Below are positions 18,266-29,493 of a stretch of 42,618 nucleotides of DNA, piece by piece. This DNA comes from Rubidibacter lacunae KORDI 51-2 (GTDB lineage Bacteria; Cyanobacteriota; Cyanobacteriia; Cyanobacteriales; Rubidibacteraceae). The notes under the pieces are model-generated. The model did no database searches, was not told the origin of the DNA, and saw nothing but the letters and a program-made list of their open reading frames with translations. Where the stretch lies: positions 1 through 42,618 of the forward strand of contig NZ_ASSJ01000097.1 in assembly GCF_000473895.1 (NCBI RefSeq). Direction: 5' to 3'. The position numbers were made by a program, and so were the translations under genes. The stretch's first letter is position 1, and each line of letters opens with the position of its first letter.

Positions 18266-19729
18266 ATGCAAATTTGCACGCCCGACTGGGTCAAACATGC
18301 CGCGTTTTATCAGATTTTTCCCGATCGCTTCGCACGCAGCACCAAACCCCAGGCCCTTGCCCGCAGCCGGACGCTGGATTTCGAGCGCGCAAATTACGAG
18401 TCGTGGACGGCGGGTCCCACGCTGCAGGGTTACAAGGGTGGAAATCTCTGGGGCGTTCTGAACCAGCTCGACTACATTCAAGACTTGGGTTGCAATGCAC
18501 TGTACTTAACGCCAATTTTTCAGTCAGCGAGCAACCACCGCTACCACACTCACGACTACTACCAAGTCGATCCGATCCTGGGCGGTAACGAGGCGCTCCT
18601 GGCGTTACTGGAAGCCGCACATCGGCGAAACATGCACGTGGTACTTGATGGCGTGTTCAATCATGCCAGTCGCGGCTTTTATTACTTCAACGACATTCTC
18701 GAAAACGGGCCGCACTCGCCGTGGGTCGAGTGGTTTCGTATCGAAGGCTGGCCGCTCTCGGCATACGACGGCAGCTTGCCTGCTAATTACGTCGGCTGGA
18801 ACGACAATCGATCGCTGCCGGTCTTCAACCACGGCCATCCCGACGTTCGCGAGTACATCATGCGCGTGGGCGAATACTGGATCGAACAAGGCATCGATGG
18901 CTGGCGGTTGGACGTGGCCGGCGAAATCGAAGCGCCGGGATTCTGGCAGGAATTCCGCGATCGCGTCAAGGCGCTAAACTCCGAAGCATACATCGTCGGC
19001 GAGGTGTGGGAAGACTCGCGACAGTGGCTGGATGGAACGCAGTTCGATGCGGTCATGAATTATCTATTCTGCGCGTCGACGATTGCGTTTGTGGCGGGCG
19101 ATCGCGTGCAAATGGACTTGGTGAAACTGCCACCGTATGAGCCATATCCGGCGCTGGATGCTGCGGGCTACGCGGCGAAGATCGAGGACTTGCTAGCACT
19201 GTATCCCTGGGAGATCCAGCTCGCGCAATTCAACCTACTGGACAGTCACGACACCGCACGGCTGCTGACCATTGCGGGCGGCGATCGCGCGAGTGTTTTG
19301 CTCGGGACGTTACTACTGATAACGTTCCCGGGTGCGCCGTGCATTTACTACGGCGATGAAGTTGCGCTGCCAGGAGCATTCGACCCAGATTCGCGACGCT
19401 GTTTCCCACCGGAGGCAGAGTGGGATCGAGACCTACTCGACGCTCACAAGCGCTTATTAACCTTACGTCGCGGGCATCCGGCGCTACAAACCGGCAATTA
19501 CCGCGTGATATCGGCGCAAGGGATGTTGTATGTCTTCGCACGCTCGCTGGACGCTGAGGAATTGACAGTTGTCGTAAATGCCGGACTGGAGGAAGCTTCG
19601 GCAACCATCCAAGCAGGTGCGCTGCGATCGCAGCCGACCCGAGTGTTGTACGGTAGCGCGCGGCTCGCAGCAACCGATGGCAACCTCAGCATTCGCGTCC
19701 CGGCCCGCAGCGGCTGTATTTTGGGGTAG
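18266..19729 (+). CDS. Glycoside hydrolase family 13 (cyclomaltodextrinase/neopullulanase-like)
   Basis: This is a 487-residue cytoplasmic alpha-amylase-family enzyme. The four GH13 regions are present: VVLDGVFNH (about 125-133), GWRLDVAGE with nucleophile D216, YIVGEVWE with acid/base E246 and FNLLDSHDT with D329. YKGGNLWGVLNQLDY and HDYYQVDPILGG resemble the GH13_20/21 group (maltogenic amylase, cyclomaltodextrinase, neopullulanase). The usual N-terminal CBM34-like domain is absent, since the catalytic barrel starts at residue 8. Likely substrates are maltodextrins from glycogen turnover. The start is supported by TGGAGAG five bases upstream of the ATG. Confidence 0.9.
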   Translation: MQICTPDWVKHAAFYQIFPDRFARSTKPQALARSRTLDFERANYESWTAGPTLQGYKGGNLWGVLNQLDYIQDLGCNALYLTPIFQSASNHRYHTHDYYQVDPILGGNEALLALLEAAHRRNMHVVLDGVFNHASRGFYYFNDILENGPHSPWVEWFRIEGWPLSAYDGSLPANYVGWNDNRSLPVFNHGHPDVREYIMRVGEYWIEQGIDGWRLDVAGEIEAPGFWQEFRDRVKALNSEAYIVGEVWEDSRQWLDGTQFDAVMNYLFCASTIAFVAGDRVQMDLVKLPPYEPYPALDAAGYAAKIEDLLALYPWEIQLAQFNLLDSHDTARLLTIAGGDRASVLLGTLLLITFPGAPCIYYGDEVALPGAFDPDSRRCFPPEAEWDRDLLDAHKRLLTLRRGHPALQTGNYRVISAQGMLYVFARSLDAEELTVVVNAGLEEASATIQAGALRSQPTRVLYGSARLAATDGNLSIRVPARSGCILG

Positions 19730-19836
19730 GACGCGCGAGCAAACCGCCACCGTCTCATATTGGGTGCCGGCATCCGTAGAATTGGCGTTGCCGTTCTCCC
19801 TCGTAGTTGCCCACCGGCAATCGCCATAGTTGAAGA

Positions 19837-20616
19837 TTAGCCTGACGGCATGCCCACGGGGTTTAACCACCGCAACAACTCGCGTTTGAGGCGTTTGAGG
19901 TCGCGCGACAGTTCTTGTTTGACCCACTGCGCGATCGCGTCGACGGGCGTAAATGATACGCCTGCCTGCCAGTCGAAGTCCTGAGAACAAGGCGTATTGT
20001 GATTGCCGGGCAGGACGATAACGCTCGCGCGACCGGGTAAGCGCTCCTGTAAAACGGGGAGCAACTCGCTGCTTTGGTCGATATCGTCTTTTTGGAACCG
20101 CACGAGCAGCGTCCGAGGGATGTTGTAATCGCTGGCCGCGATCGCGAGCGTTGCTGCTGGTGAGGGCGAGAACTCGATCGTGCCAGGTGGTGTGAAATCG
20201 AGCTGTTCGAGCAATGGAATTGCCCGACGAGCTGGGTAATTGTTGTATGCCATGAGGATATTCCCGGCGCGATCGGCTCCGTACAAGCTGCCGATCAAAA
20301 CCTGGATCTTGCAGCCCATGCTGTGCCCGAGTCCGTAGACAGGCAGGTACTGACCCGAGAGTGCGGGTGTTGATTGCAGTCGCTGCAAGGTAGTCTCGAA
20401 GCGGCTCAGGGCTTGACGGGCAATTTGCTTGTGCTCGAAGCCGTTCGCGAATGGCGTCGCTACGATCGCGTAACCGTCTTTGGCTAATTGCTCCAGCAGC
20501 CAGCGGTAGACAAGCTGCGGTGCGGAGCCGACAAACGCCCCGCCTAAGAAGTGGATAATGCCTGTGGGCTGACTCGGTACGAGCGTCCAACTACTTGCAA
20601 CCTCTTGCCATTCCAT
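19837..20616 (-). CDS. DUF1350 family alpha/beta-hydrolase-like protein
   Basis: This 259-residue protein has the DUF1350 hallmarks IIHFLGGAFVGSAPQLVYRW at residues 20-39 and GLGHSMGCK with an elbow serine at S99. The later AYNNYPARRAIPLLEQL and VLPGNHNTPC segments also match. The family occurs in cyanobacteria and chloroplasts and has a hydrolase fold; the S99 and H (GNH) arrangement suggests a possible active site. Function is unknown. It converges with the GH13 gene, with about 107 bases between the stops. The last 30 residues are basic. Confidence 0.85.
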   Translation of the reverse strand: MEWQEVASSWTLVPSQPTGIIHFLGGAFVGSAPQLVYRWLLEQLAKDGYAIVATPFANGFEHKQIARQALSRFETTLQRLQSTPALSGQYLPVYGLGHSMGCKIQVLIGSLYGADRAGNILMAYNNYPARRAIPLLEQLDFTPPGTIEFSPSPAATLAIAASDYNIPRTLLVRFQKDDIDQSSELLPVLQERLPGRASVIVLPGNHNTPCSQDFDWQAGVSFTPVDAIAQWVKQELSRDLKRLKRELLRWLNPVGMPSG

Positions 20617-20931
20617 CGACTCTTGCCGCTCCAGGACATCTGTACATTTGTCGGGTTTGATGCGCTCATTTCGGTAGCCCTACCGCTCTCCGTCATTGTA
20701 TGTATGCGCAACCGTTCAGAACGAGCCGGCCGACAACGCCCTTGCAAAACGCGATCGCGTCTGCTTTAGTGTCTTAAGCTAATTGCAACTGCGATCCTCG
20801 CGAAAGAGAAGTTGCACGCGGTCGCGCGCGATAGGGGTATGGGCTTAGTCGGGGGCGATGCACTTTAAAATAAAGAACCGCTGCACTCCCAGACAGACGC
20901 CTTCTTCTCCCCGCGCCCACTTCAATAAATT
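20617..20931. other. Intergenic region upstream of chlD
   Basis: The 315 bases separate the divergent DUF1350 and chlD genes. No conserved open frame, RNA or repeat is recognised. The AT-rich stretch at about 20866-20878 (TTTAAAATAAAG) may be part of the chlD promoter. Confidence 0.4.
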
Positions 20932-22950
20932 ATGTCCGCTCTTGCTGCCCGTCCCACCTTTCCTCTTACCGCGATTGTTGGTCAAGAAGCTATCAAGCTC
21001 GCACTGTTGTTAGCCGCTGTCGATCCGGGCCTGGGCGGTGTGGCTATTGCGGGCCGGCGCGGGACGGCGAAGTCGGTCATGGCCCGAGCCGTGCGATCGC
21101 TACTCCCGCCCATTGAGGTCGTTGCCGGGTCCCTTGCCAACTGCGATCCGAAGTCACCCGATACCTGGGATGACGATACTGGCTCGCGCTGGGGCGATCG
21201 CCCCAGCGCGGACGTGCCAACAGCTGTCATTCCAGCTCCTTTCATACAAGTACCTCTCGGTGTCACCGAGGATCGCTTGCTCGGGTCGGTGGACGTGGAG
21301 CAGTCGATGCGGCGCGGCGAGCCCGTGTTCCAGCCCGGACTGCTGGCACAAGCCCATCGTGGTGTCCTGTACGTCGATGACATCAACCTGCTCGACGACC
21401 AAATCGCCAACCAATTGCTTGCCGTCCTCAGCGATGGTGTCAATCGCATCGAGCGCGAGGGCATCAGTATCGCTCACGCTTGCAGACCGCTGCTCGTAGC
21501 CACCTTCAATCCCGACGAAAAGGATCTGCGCGAGCACTTGCGCGATCGCATTGCTATCACCCTCTCGGCCGACGGCGTCCTCGACCTCGATGCCCGCGTT
21601 CAAGCTAGCGATCGCGCCCTGAATTTTGCTACTTCTCCAGATGCTTTCCTCGCCCAGTACGACCGCGATCTCGATGCCCTGCGGACCGATATCGTCCTCG
21701 CCCGCGAGTGGCTGACCGGTGTCGCGATCGCTCCCGAGCAAATCCGCTACCTCGTCACCGAAGCCCTGAACGGCGCTGTTCGGGGCCATCGTGCCGAACT
21801 CTTTGCCTTGCGCATCGCGAAGGCAGCTGCTGCCCTCGACGGTCGCGATCGCGTCTCTGCCGACGACTTACGTCGCGCGGTGGAGTTGGCGATCGTGCCG
21901 CGCGCCACCATCATTCCCACCCCGCCGGAAGACCAGCCACCACCACCGCCGCCGCCACCCCAGGATCGCCAAGACGAAGACGATTCCGAACCCGAACCGC
22001 CCGAAAACGATACCGACGATGACGCCCAAGACGAGCCCGAGAGCGAACCGCCCGGTATTCCCGATGAGTTTGTTTTCGATGCCGAGGGCGTGACGATCGA
22101 CCCGAACGTGCTCTACTTCGCTCAGCTCGCCCGCAGCCAAGCCGGTGCGGGCAGTCGCGGTATCGTGTTCTCCAACGAACGCGGTCGTTATGTCAAACCA
22201 ATGTTGCCGCGCGGTCCCGTCCGCCGCATTGCCGTCGATGCCACCCTCCGCGCTGCTGCTCCTTATCAAGCGGCCCGCCGCCGTCGCTACCCCGATCGTC
22301 GGGTCGTTGTCGAGCAAAGCGACCTACGTGCCAAGCGCCTCGCTCGAAAAGCCGGTGCCTTGGTTATTTTTGTGGTTGATGCGTCGGGGTCGATGGCACT
22401 CAATCGCATGCAGTCCGCCAAAGGTGCCGTGTTGCGTTTGCTGGCTGCGGCTTATGAAAACCGCGATCGGATTGCCTTGATCCCCTTTCGGGGCGAGCGT
22501 GCCGAAGTGCTGTTACCGCCTACGCGCTCGCTATCGCTCGCGCGTCGCCGTCTCGAGAAACTGCCCTGCGGCGGCGGCTCTCCCCTCGCTCACGGTCTGG
22601 TACAAGCCGCGCGCCTGAGCGTCAATGCCCTGCGTGCGGGCGATGTCGGACAAACCATCATCGTGGCGATCACCGACGGCCGCGGTAACGTCCCCCTAGC
22701 GCGATCGCTGGGCGAGCCATTCCCCGAAGGTGAAAAGCCCGATATCAAGAGCGAACTGCTTGATATAGCAGCGCGTTTGCCCGCAGCGGGGATAGAGCTA
22801 CTCGTTATCGACACAGAAAATAAGTTTGTTTCCACCGGCTTTGCCAAAGCCCTCGCCGAACGCGCTGGCGGCAATTATTATCACTTGCCGAAAGCGGGCG
22901 ATCGCGCGATCGCTGCAGCTGCCCAACAAGCCATGGCACAACTGCGCTGA
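20932..22950 (+). CDS. chlD: Magnesium chelatase subunit ChlD
   Basis: This 672-residue subunit forms the ATP-dependent Mg-chelatase with ChlI and ChlH, inserting Mg2+ into protoporphyrin IX at the first committed step of chlorophyll synthesis. The N-terminal AAA+ domain (about 1-310) has a ChlI-like but degenerate P-loop (AGRRGTAKS, 40-48) and [13 protein letters not shown] proline-rich then very acidic linker (about 330-385, with eight consecutive prolines) follows. The C-terminal VWA domain has the MIDAS motif DASGSM (about 483-488). The length equals the usual 660-680. It is single-gene, with no chlI or chlH nearby. Confidence 0.95.
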   Translation: MSALAARPTFPLTAIVGQEAIKLALLLAAVDPGLGGVAIAGRRGTAKSVMARAVRSLLPPIEVVAGSLANCDPKSPDTWDDDTGSRWGDRPSADVPTAVIPAPFIQVPLGVTEDRLLGSVDVEQSMRRGEPVFQPGLLAQAHRGVLYVDDINLLDDQIANQLLAVLSDGVNRIEREGISIAHACRPLLVATFNPDEKDLREHLRDRIAITLSADGVLDLDARVQASDRALNFATSPDAFLAQYDRDLDALRTDIVLAREWLTGVAIAPEQIRYLVTEALNGAVRGHRAELFALRIAKAAAALDGRDRVSADDLRRAVELAIVPRATIIPTPPEDQPPPPPPPPQDRQDEDDSEPEPPENDTDDDAQDEPESEPPGIPDEFVFDAEGVTIDPNVLYFAQLARSQAGAGSRGIVFSNERGRYVKPMLPRGPVRRIAVDATLRAAAPYQAARRRRYPDRRVVVEQSDLRAKRLARKAGALVIFVVDASGSMALNRMQSAKGAVLRLLAAAYENRDRIALIPFRGERAEVLLPPTRSLSLARRRLEKLPCGGGSPLAHGLVQAARLSVNALRAGDVGQTIIVAITDGRGNVPLARSLGEPFPEGEKPDIKSELLDIAARLPAAGIELLVIDTENKFVSTGFAKALAERAGGNYYHLPKAGDRAIAAAAQQAMAQLR

Positions 22951-23149
22951 CAACAGGCACCTGAGCTGACAACACGAACGGTTTGTGGGGATAGCGGCTA
23001 GGCACCGCTGTTTCACGATGGGGTAGTCCTGAAGTGCGATCTCGTGCTGGGTTAGAAGCATGGCTGTGAGGGTTCTGCACCTGCGCCACCTTCTCCTTGC
23101 AAGGCTACCAACTGCAGAATCCTTCCAAAAAAGAGTGTTGCCCCATATA

Positions 23150-23190
23150 ATTTCGATAAAAAATAAAAAGAGCCTCCGACTGGAGGCTCT
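23150..23190 (-). terminator. Rho-independent terminator after glpX
   Basis: On the minus strand GAGCCTCC pairs with GGAGGCTC around AGTC, followed by TTTTTATTTTTTAT. It lies about 40 bases after the glpX stop and has no T run on the plus strand. Confidence 0.9.
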
Positions 23191-23230
23191 CGCTCGATAT
23201 ACCCTCGAGGTGGCTTCGGGATGGTGCGTG

Positions 23231-24268
23231 CTAGCGGAGCTGGAGCGTCTTCTGTTCTTCGAACAGGTGAATCGTGTCTACGAAGCGTGCGGTCTTCGAC
23301 TGGTTGGAGATAACCAGACTTTGCGTACGTGCGCCGCCATGGAAGAAGCGAACGCCTTCCATCAGCGTGCCAGGGGTGATGCCGCAGGCAGCAAACAGCA
23401 CCGTCTCGCCGCTAGCAAGCTCCTCTGCGTCGTAGACCCGATCGGGATCGTCGATGCCCATGGACTTCAGGCGCTCGATGTTGCTTTCTTTGCTCTCGCC
23501 AATAAGTCCGGTCTTGACAATCGAAGGATCGTAGATGAGCTGACCCTGGAAGTGACCGCCGAGCGCGCGCATGGCAGCAGCGGAAATCACGCCTTCGGGA
23601 GCAGCACCAATACCCATGAGTGCGTGAACGTTCGTGCCGGAAAACGCACAGGACAGTGCTGCCGATACATCCCCGTCGCTGATCAAACGGACGCGCGCGC
23701 CAGAATCGCGAACTTCTTGAATCAGGCGTTCGTGGCGGGAGCGATCCATAATCACCACCACCAATTCCTCGACTTTGCGATCTAGGCACTCGGCGATGAT
23801 CTTGAGGTTTTCGGTAGGGGTTTTACGGATATCGACTTTACCGCGGGCGGCGGGAGGGGCAGCCAGCTTGCGCATGTAGAAGTCCGGAGCGGCGAACAAT
23901 CCGCCTTTTTGGGAAATTGCCAACACTGCCATCGAACCATCCTGACCGTGGGCAACTAAGTTCGTGCCTTCACAAGGATCGACGGCAATGTCGATTTCGA
24001 TAAGCTCTTCAGGGTTACAGAAGGTCTTGGCGTCCGGGCGGGTGCAGATACCGACTTCTTCTCCGATGTAAAGCATGGGCGCTTCGTCGCGTTCCCCTTC
24101 ACCGATAACGATGCGACCGCGCATGTAAATTTCGTTCATGCGTTGGCGCATGGCTTCTACCGCCACTTCATCGGCAGTGTTTTTCTCGCCCTTGCCCATC
24201 CAGCGAGCCGAAGCGATCGCGGCTTTTTCGACGACTTCGATGATCTCAAGTCCTAGCGTATTCTCCAC
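23231..24268 (-). CDS. glpX: Class II fructose-1,6-/sedoheptulose-1,7-bisphosphatase
   Basis: This 345-residue GlpX-type phosphatase is the bifunctional F/SBPase of the cyanobacterial Calvin cycle and gluconeogenesis. It removes the 1-phosphate of fructose-1,6- and sedoheptulose-1,7-bisphosphate with Mg2+ or Mn2+. Diagnostic segments are [42 protein letters not shown] (metal site) and [15 protein letters not shown]. The start is a GTG at 24268 with a GGGAGGAG ribosome binding site. A clear terminator follows. It is convergent with chlD. Confidence 0.95.
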   Translation of the reverse strand: MENTLGLEIIEVVEKAAIASARWMGKGEKNTADEVAVEAMRQRMNEIYMRGRIVIGEGERDEAPMLYIGEEVGICTRPDAKTFCNPEELIEIDIAVDPCEGTNLVAHGQDGSMAVLAISQKGGLFAAPDFYMRKLAAPPAARGKVDIRKTPTENLKIIAECLDRKVEELVVVIMDRSRHERLIQEVRDSGARVRLISDGDVSAALSCAFSGTNVHALMGIGAAPEGVISAAAMRALGGHFQGQLIYDPSIVKTGLIGESKESNIERLKSMGIDDPDRVYDAEELASGETVLFAACGITPGTLMEGVRFFHGGARTQSLVISNQSKTARFVDTIHLFEEQKTLQLR

Positions 24269-24488
24269 GGAACGAGCTCCTCCCGACTGCCTTTAGATTT
24301 TGTTCGGATTTCCGGTTCAAGACAGAGTCTACCAGACGCTGGGGGCGCAATCGCTGGAAGGGGATCGCGGTCTGCAGTCAAGTATCAACCCGAATTAACG
24401 GCGATCTCGCATAATTTGGAAGTAGAAACTCGGCCGGTGCTTCAAGCTTGCAACCGGTTTTAACGGATGACTTGCTGGATGTACGACT

Positions 24489-25329
<841 letters not shown>

Positions 25330-26004
25330 AGCGATCGCTGGCTCACGCCCAAGCAAATACGCCTATAGGCTGACTGTTTGAGTGGGGAAGTATCCATACG
25401 AGCATCAGAAATAACTCTGCAAACTGCAATCGTTGGACCTGCGAAAACGTTTTGCCACAAGAACTCATAACTCAGTTCGAGATTCAACCGCCGGAGGGCG
25501 TCGGTCCCCTGAGACTAGGTATGATGCACCCACAAGTTAAGGATGCGCTCTCAACTTTTTCCAAACTATGGGTTGAATCAGACGTCTAAAACGACTCTCG
25601 TTTACGCGTACGGCAATAGCCTCCATATTGAATACGGTGGTGACGGCCGGGCCCTGTTCATCGGCGTTAGTTCCTACAAGGAAAGTGGATGCGACTAACG
25701 TTTCAAGGCCTAGGGCAAACGCATACAGATTTCTGTGCTACGACCGAATAAGGGTTTCAGCGACCTGGAGTGCTTGAACTTAGGTCCCTGTTCTCAACAA
25801 GACCAGTTAAGCCTCGCTGATTGCGAAAATCGAGCTGAGATTTCGAGTATGCGTTTGCCTGCGTACTTGGGAGGCACGAGGCGTACGGCGATCGCCCAAC
25901 GGCTTAGAGCAACTCGGGGCAATTGCTAAGCAGCTGGGCTATTCCAAGCGCTCGCGGCGCTGTAAACCTCTTACAATAGCTCGGACGTGTTGAGGGCGGA
26001 ACTC
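25330..26004. other. 675-base gene-free stretch holding a mobile-repeat remnant
   Basis: No gene is recognised between tadA and purD. The stretch contains an inverted-repeat element (25712-25861) that shares its left end with a second copy near tyrS. The remaining sequence has only short, unsupported frames. Such a large gap in a compact chromosome suggests past insertion and decay. Confidence 0.6.
25712..25861. repeat. Inverted-repeat element, copy 1 of a dispersed family
   Basis: GGCAAACGCATAC at about 25714-25726 is repeated in inverted orientation (GTATGCGTTTGCC, 25847-25859) about 120 bases away. The first 52 bases match 46 of 52 positions of 37715-37766. Inverted ends plus a second copy point to a small non-autonomous element or the eroded tips of an insertion sequence. 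No target duplication is obvious. Confidence 0.65.
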
Positions 26005-27330
26005 GTGAACATTTTGGTTGTGGGTGGTGGCGGTCGCGAACACGCGATCGCTTGGGCGCTGCTGCGATCGCCACAGGTCGAGCGCGTCTTTTGTACCCCC
26101 GGTAACGGCGGCACGGCCACCCTAACCGGTTGTGAGAACGTCGCGATCGCGTCAGACGACTTCAACGCGATCGCGCATTTCGCCCGCGATCGCGATATTG
26201 CTTTCGTTGCAGTGGGACCAGAAGCACCGCTGGCCGACGGTATCGCCGATGCTCTAGCCGCTGCTGACATCCCTGTTTTCGGTCCGAGGCGTGCTGCCGC
26301 CCAGCTTGAGGCCAGCAAATCCTGGGCCAAAGAGCTGATGCTGGCTGCCGGCGTGCCGACGCCCCCCGCCCGCACCTTCACGGATCCCGATGCCGCCCAC
26401 GCTTACTTGGACGATTGCGGCGCGCCAATCGTCGTCAAAGCTGATGGCTTGGCTGCTGGAAAGGGCGTTACGGTGGCGATGACACTCGAACGCGCCCATG
26501 AGGCGATTGACGATCTTTATCACGACGGAGCGAGCGACCTCCGCAAGGTCGTGATCGAAGACTATTTGCACGGGCAAGAAGCCTCCGTCTTAGCACTGAC
26601 CGATGGACTTTCCGTGCGCACGTTGCTCCCCGCCCAAGACCACAAGCGCATTGGCGAAAGGGACACCGGACCGAACACCGGCGGGATGGGGGCTTATGCA
26701 CCTGCCCCGCTGATTTCCCCCGAGCTATTGCAGCGCATTGAAACCGAGGTTTTGCAGCCAGTTGTTGCGACCCTCCACGATCGTGGCATCGATTACTGTG
26801 GCGTCCTCTATGCCGGGTTGACGATCGCTCCCGATGGAACCTTTAAGGTGTTGGAGTTCAACTGTCGGTTCGGCGATCCGGAAACTCAAGCTATCCTGCC
26901 GTTGCTGGTCACGCCCCTGGACGCACTGATGCTGGCCTGCATCGAACGCCGGCTCGGCGACATGCCACCGCTACAGTGGCGGGTGGGCAGCGCGCTCTGC
27001 GTCGTTGCAGCATCGCGCGGCTATCCCGGAACTTACAATACCGAACATCCGATTGCCGGATTGCCTGCGGCACCAGCAAGTACTACCGGCAACGAGATTG
27101 TCTTCCATGCAGGGACCAAACTCGTAGGCGATCGCGTTTTGACCGCAGGCGGGCGGGTGCTCGGCGTCACGGGGCTCGGTGCCGATCTCGAGCAAGCGGC
27201 GGCGGCAGCCTATGGAGCGATCGACGCGATCGACTTTGAGGGGATTTACTACCGCCGCGACATCGGTCACCATACTTTGGCAACACCGGATGCAGGGGAG
27301 GGAAAGGGTAATGCGCTAGACTCGCAATAA
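26005..27330 (+). CDS. purD: Phosphoribosylamine-glycine ligase
   Basis: This ATP-grasp ligase of purine synthesis joins glycine to 5-phosphoribosylamine. The N-terminus NILVVGGGGREHAIAWAL is diagnostic. FGPRRAAAQLEASKSWAK, VKADGLAAGKGVTVA (ATP grasp), NTGGMGAYAP and VLEFNCRFGDPETQ follow in family order. A TTG at 25987 opens the frame, but the GTG at 26005 matches the family start and follows GAGGGCGGA, giving 441 residues. The nblS kinase gene starts 124 bases downstream on the same strand. Confidence 0.95.
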   Translation: MNILVVGGGGREHAIAWALLRSPQVERVFCTPGNGGTATLTGCENVAIASDDFNAIAHFARDRDIAFVAVGPEAPLADGIADALAAADIPVFGPRRAAAQLEASKSWAKELMLAAGVPTPPARTFTDPDAAHAYLDDCGAPIVVKADGLAAGKGVTVAMTLERAHEAIDDLYHDGASDLRKVVIEDYLHGQEASVLALTDGLSVRTLLPAQDHKRIGERDTGPNTGGMGAYAPAPLISPELLQRIETEVLQPVVATLHDRGIDYCGVLYAGLTIAPDGTFKVLEFNCRFGDPETQAILPLLVTPLDALMLACIERRLGDMPPLQWRVGSALCVVAASRGYPGTYNTEHPIAGLPAAPASTTGNEIVFHAGTKLVGDRVLTAGGRVLGVTGLGADLEQAAAAAYGAIDAIDFEGIYYRRDIGHHTLATPDAGEGKGNALDSQ

Positions 27331-27453
27331 TATGTCGGAATCAGGCATATTGCCTAGTACAAACCCTTCACACTGCATGCCCTGTTTATATCAAGCATGC
27401 TCGGCAACCTTCCATAACGCAGCTCTTGCTGTCGTCCTCGCCAAGTTAGCCCC

Positions 27454-29493
27454 TTGATTGCTCTACTAACAGCCCTGCGCGCCCTGCTCGCACGGTGGTG
27501 GTCGGACTTTACCTTGCAAACGCGACTCATGGCAGTTGCGACGCTTGTCGTATCGCTCGTCATGAGCGGGTTGACGTTCTGGGCAGTCAATACCGTACAG
27601 CAGGACGCTCGCGTCAACGACACGCGCTTCGGTCGCGACCTGGGGCTATTGCTGTCGGCGAACGTCTCGCCGCTAATTGCCGAAGATAACCTGACGGAAG
27701 TTGCGCTTTTTACTGGGCGTTTTTTTAGCAGTACATCTAGCGTGCGCTATATCCTTTATGCGGATCGCGACGGCAAGATATTTTTCGGCATTCCTTTTTC
27801 TGAAGCCGAACGCCAAAACGACCTGACGATCCAGCGCCGCATCCAGCTTCCTGAAAGCTACGCTAGCGACACCAAGATCCCGCTGGTGCGTCAGCATTTG
27901 ACGCCAAACGGCGAGGTTACCGACGTATTTGTGCCGCTGCGCCACGAGGGTATGTATCTTGGGGTTATGGCTGTCGGGATCAACCCCAACCCCACCGTTG
28001 TAGCTTCCTCGCATCTAACGCGGGACGTGACGATCGCGGTGTTTATCTCGATCTGGGCAATGGTTATCCTCGGTGCGGTTTTTAACGCCTTGGCGATTAC
28101 GCGCCCGATTAAAGAGTTGCTCGTTGGCGTCAAGAACATCGCGGCGGGTAATTTCCAACAACGCATCGAGCTACCGTTCGGCGGCGAACTTGGCGAGCTG
28201 ATCTGTAGTTTTAATGACATGGCCGAGCGCCTTGCCCGCTACGAGGAACAGAATATCGAGGAGATGACCGCCGAGAAGGCCAAACTCGAGACCTTGGTAT
28301 CGACGATCGCCGACGGTGCGGTGCTGCTCGATACGCAGCTGCAAGTCCTGCTCGTCAACCCGACGGCTCGGCGCATCTTTGGTTGGGAAGGACGCCTGCT
28401 CGATGGGAAAAATGTCATCGACCACCTCCCGGCAGCGGTTGCGATCGAGATCGCCAAGCCCCTCGCCCAAATCGCAGCTGGTGAAGAACTCGAGCCCCCA
28501 CCGCCCGACCGCCACCACCACGGTCACAGCGGTGAATTCCGCATTGCCTTGAGCGAACCGAGCGATCGGACTGTGCGCATTTTGCTCACCAGTGTGTTCG
28601 ATCAATACCGCGAAAGTGTCAAAGGCATTGCCATTACCGTGCAGGACATCACTCGCGAAGTGGAATTGAACAAGGCTAAAAGTCAGTTCATCAGTAACGT
28701 TTCCCACGAATTGCGGACGCCGCTATTTAATATCAAGTCTTTCATCGAAACCCTGTACGAATACGGCGAAGAACTGTCCGAACAAGAGCGGCGCGAGTTC
28801 TTACAAACCACCAACAGCGAAACCGATCGCCTAACGCGTTTGGTCAACGACGTGTTAGACCTATCGCGGCTGGAATCTTCGAAAGTGTATTCGATGAGCG
28901 CAGTGGACCTCGCCCAACCAGTCGAGCAGACCTTGCGCACCTACCACCTCAACGCGCGCGACAAGGGCATCGAATTGTCCCATGACATCTACCCCCACCT
29001 CCCGACTGTGTTGGGCAACTACGACCTATTGCTGCAAGTGTTTGCCAACCTCCTGGGCAACTCACTAAAGTTCACCCAGGCAGGGGGGCGAGTTATCATC
29101 CGGGCGTACCCCCTCGACCCAGACTCCGGCTTGTGCAACGAGCGATCGTGCGTTCGCGTGGAAATCTCCGACACCGGTATCGGTATCGCACCAGAGGATC
29201 AAGAGGCTATCTTCGATCGCTTTTTCCGCGTGGAAAACCAAGTGCACACTCTCGAAGGCACGGGCTTAGGTTTGTCGATCGTGCGCAACATCATCGAGAA
29301 GCATCACAGCCAGGTACACCTGGCAAGCGAGGTTGGGGTTGGCACCACGTTTTGGTTCGACCTCGTAACGTACCGAGCGGCTGCATCGTCGGGGGCTGCG
29401 CCCGAGTCTGCAGCCCAACCAGTGCCAGTAACTTCGCCTGCATCGCCCTCCCTACAATCACCCACAACTGCCGAACACGTGCTTTTACAGTAA
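27454..29493 (+). CDS. nblS: Sensor histidine kinase NblS (Hik33/DspA)
   Basis: This is a 679-residue membrane kinase that controls cyanobacterial responses to high light, nutrient stress and cold. Architecture: TM1 (about 25-47, TRLMAVATLVVSLVMSGLTF), a periplasmic sensor region including FGRDLGLLLSANVSPLIAED, TM2 (about 190-212), HAMP, PAS (about 280-390), HisKA with phospho-accepting H418 (NVSHELRTP) and HATPase with DTGIGI and GTGLGLSIV. A His-rich patch (DRHHHGH) lies in the PAS region. The C-terminal tail of about 45 residues is Ala/Pro/Ser-rich. The start is a TTG: an upstream in-frame stop lies at 27415-27417, no ATG or GTG lies between, and ATG 27528 would cut TM1. Confidence 0.93.
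   Translation: MIALLTALRALLARWWSDFTLQTRLMAVATLVVSLVMSGLTFWAVNTVQQDARVNDTRFGRDLGLLLSANVSPLIAEDNLTEVALFTGRFFSSTSSVRYILYADRDGKIFFGIPFSEAERQNDLTIQRRIQLPESYASDTKIPLVRQHLTPNGEVTDVFVPLRHEGMYLGVMAVGINPNPTVVASSHLTRDVTIAVFISIWAMVILGAVFNALAITRPIKELLVGVKNIAAGNFQQRIELPFGGELGELICSFNDMAERLARYEEQNIEEMTAEKAKLETLVSTIADGAVLLDTQLQVLLVNPTARRIFGWEGRLLDGKNVIDHLPAAVAIEIAKPLAQIAAGEELEPPPPDRHHHGHSGEFRIALSEPSDRTVRILLTSVFDQYRESVKGIAITVQDITREVELNKAKSQFISNVSHELRTPLFNIKSFIETLYEYGEELSEQERREFLQTTNSETDRLTRLVNDVLDLSRLESSKVYSMSAVDLAQPVEQTLRTYHLNARDKGIELSHDIYPHLPTVLGNYDLLLQVFANLLGNSLKFTQAGGRVIIRAYPLDPDSGLCNERSCVRVEISDTGIGIAPEDQEAIFDRFFRVENQVHTLEGTGLGLSIVRNIIEKHHSQVHLASEVGVGTTFWFDLVTYRAAASSGAAPESAAQPVPVTSPASPSLQSPTTAEHVLLQ

Noticed and set aside
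19484-20590. Long minus-strand open frame (368 codons) overlapping the GH13 end and DUF1350
   Set aside because: It is rich in Arg, Ala and Cys, without motifs, and lies in another frame of the well-supported DUF1350 gene. It is a GC-driven shadow.
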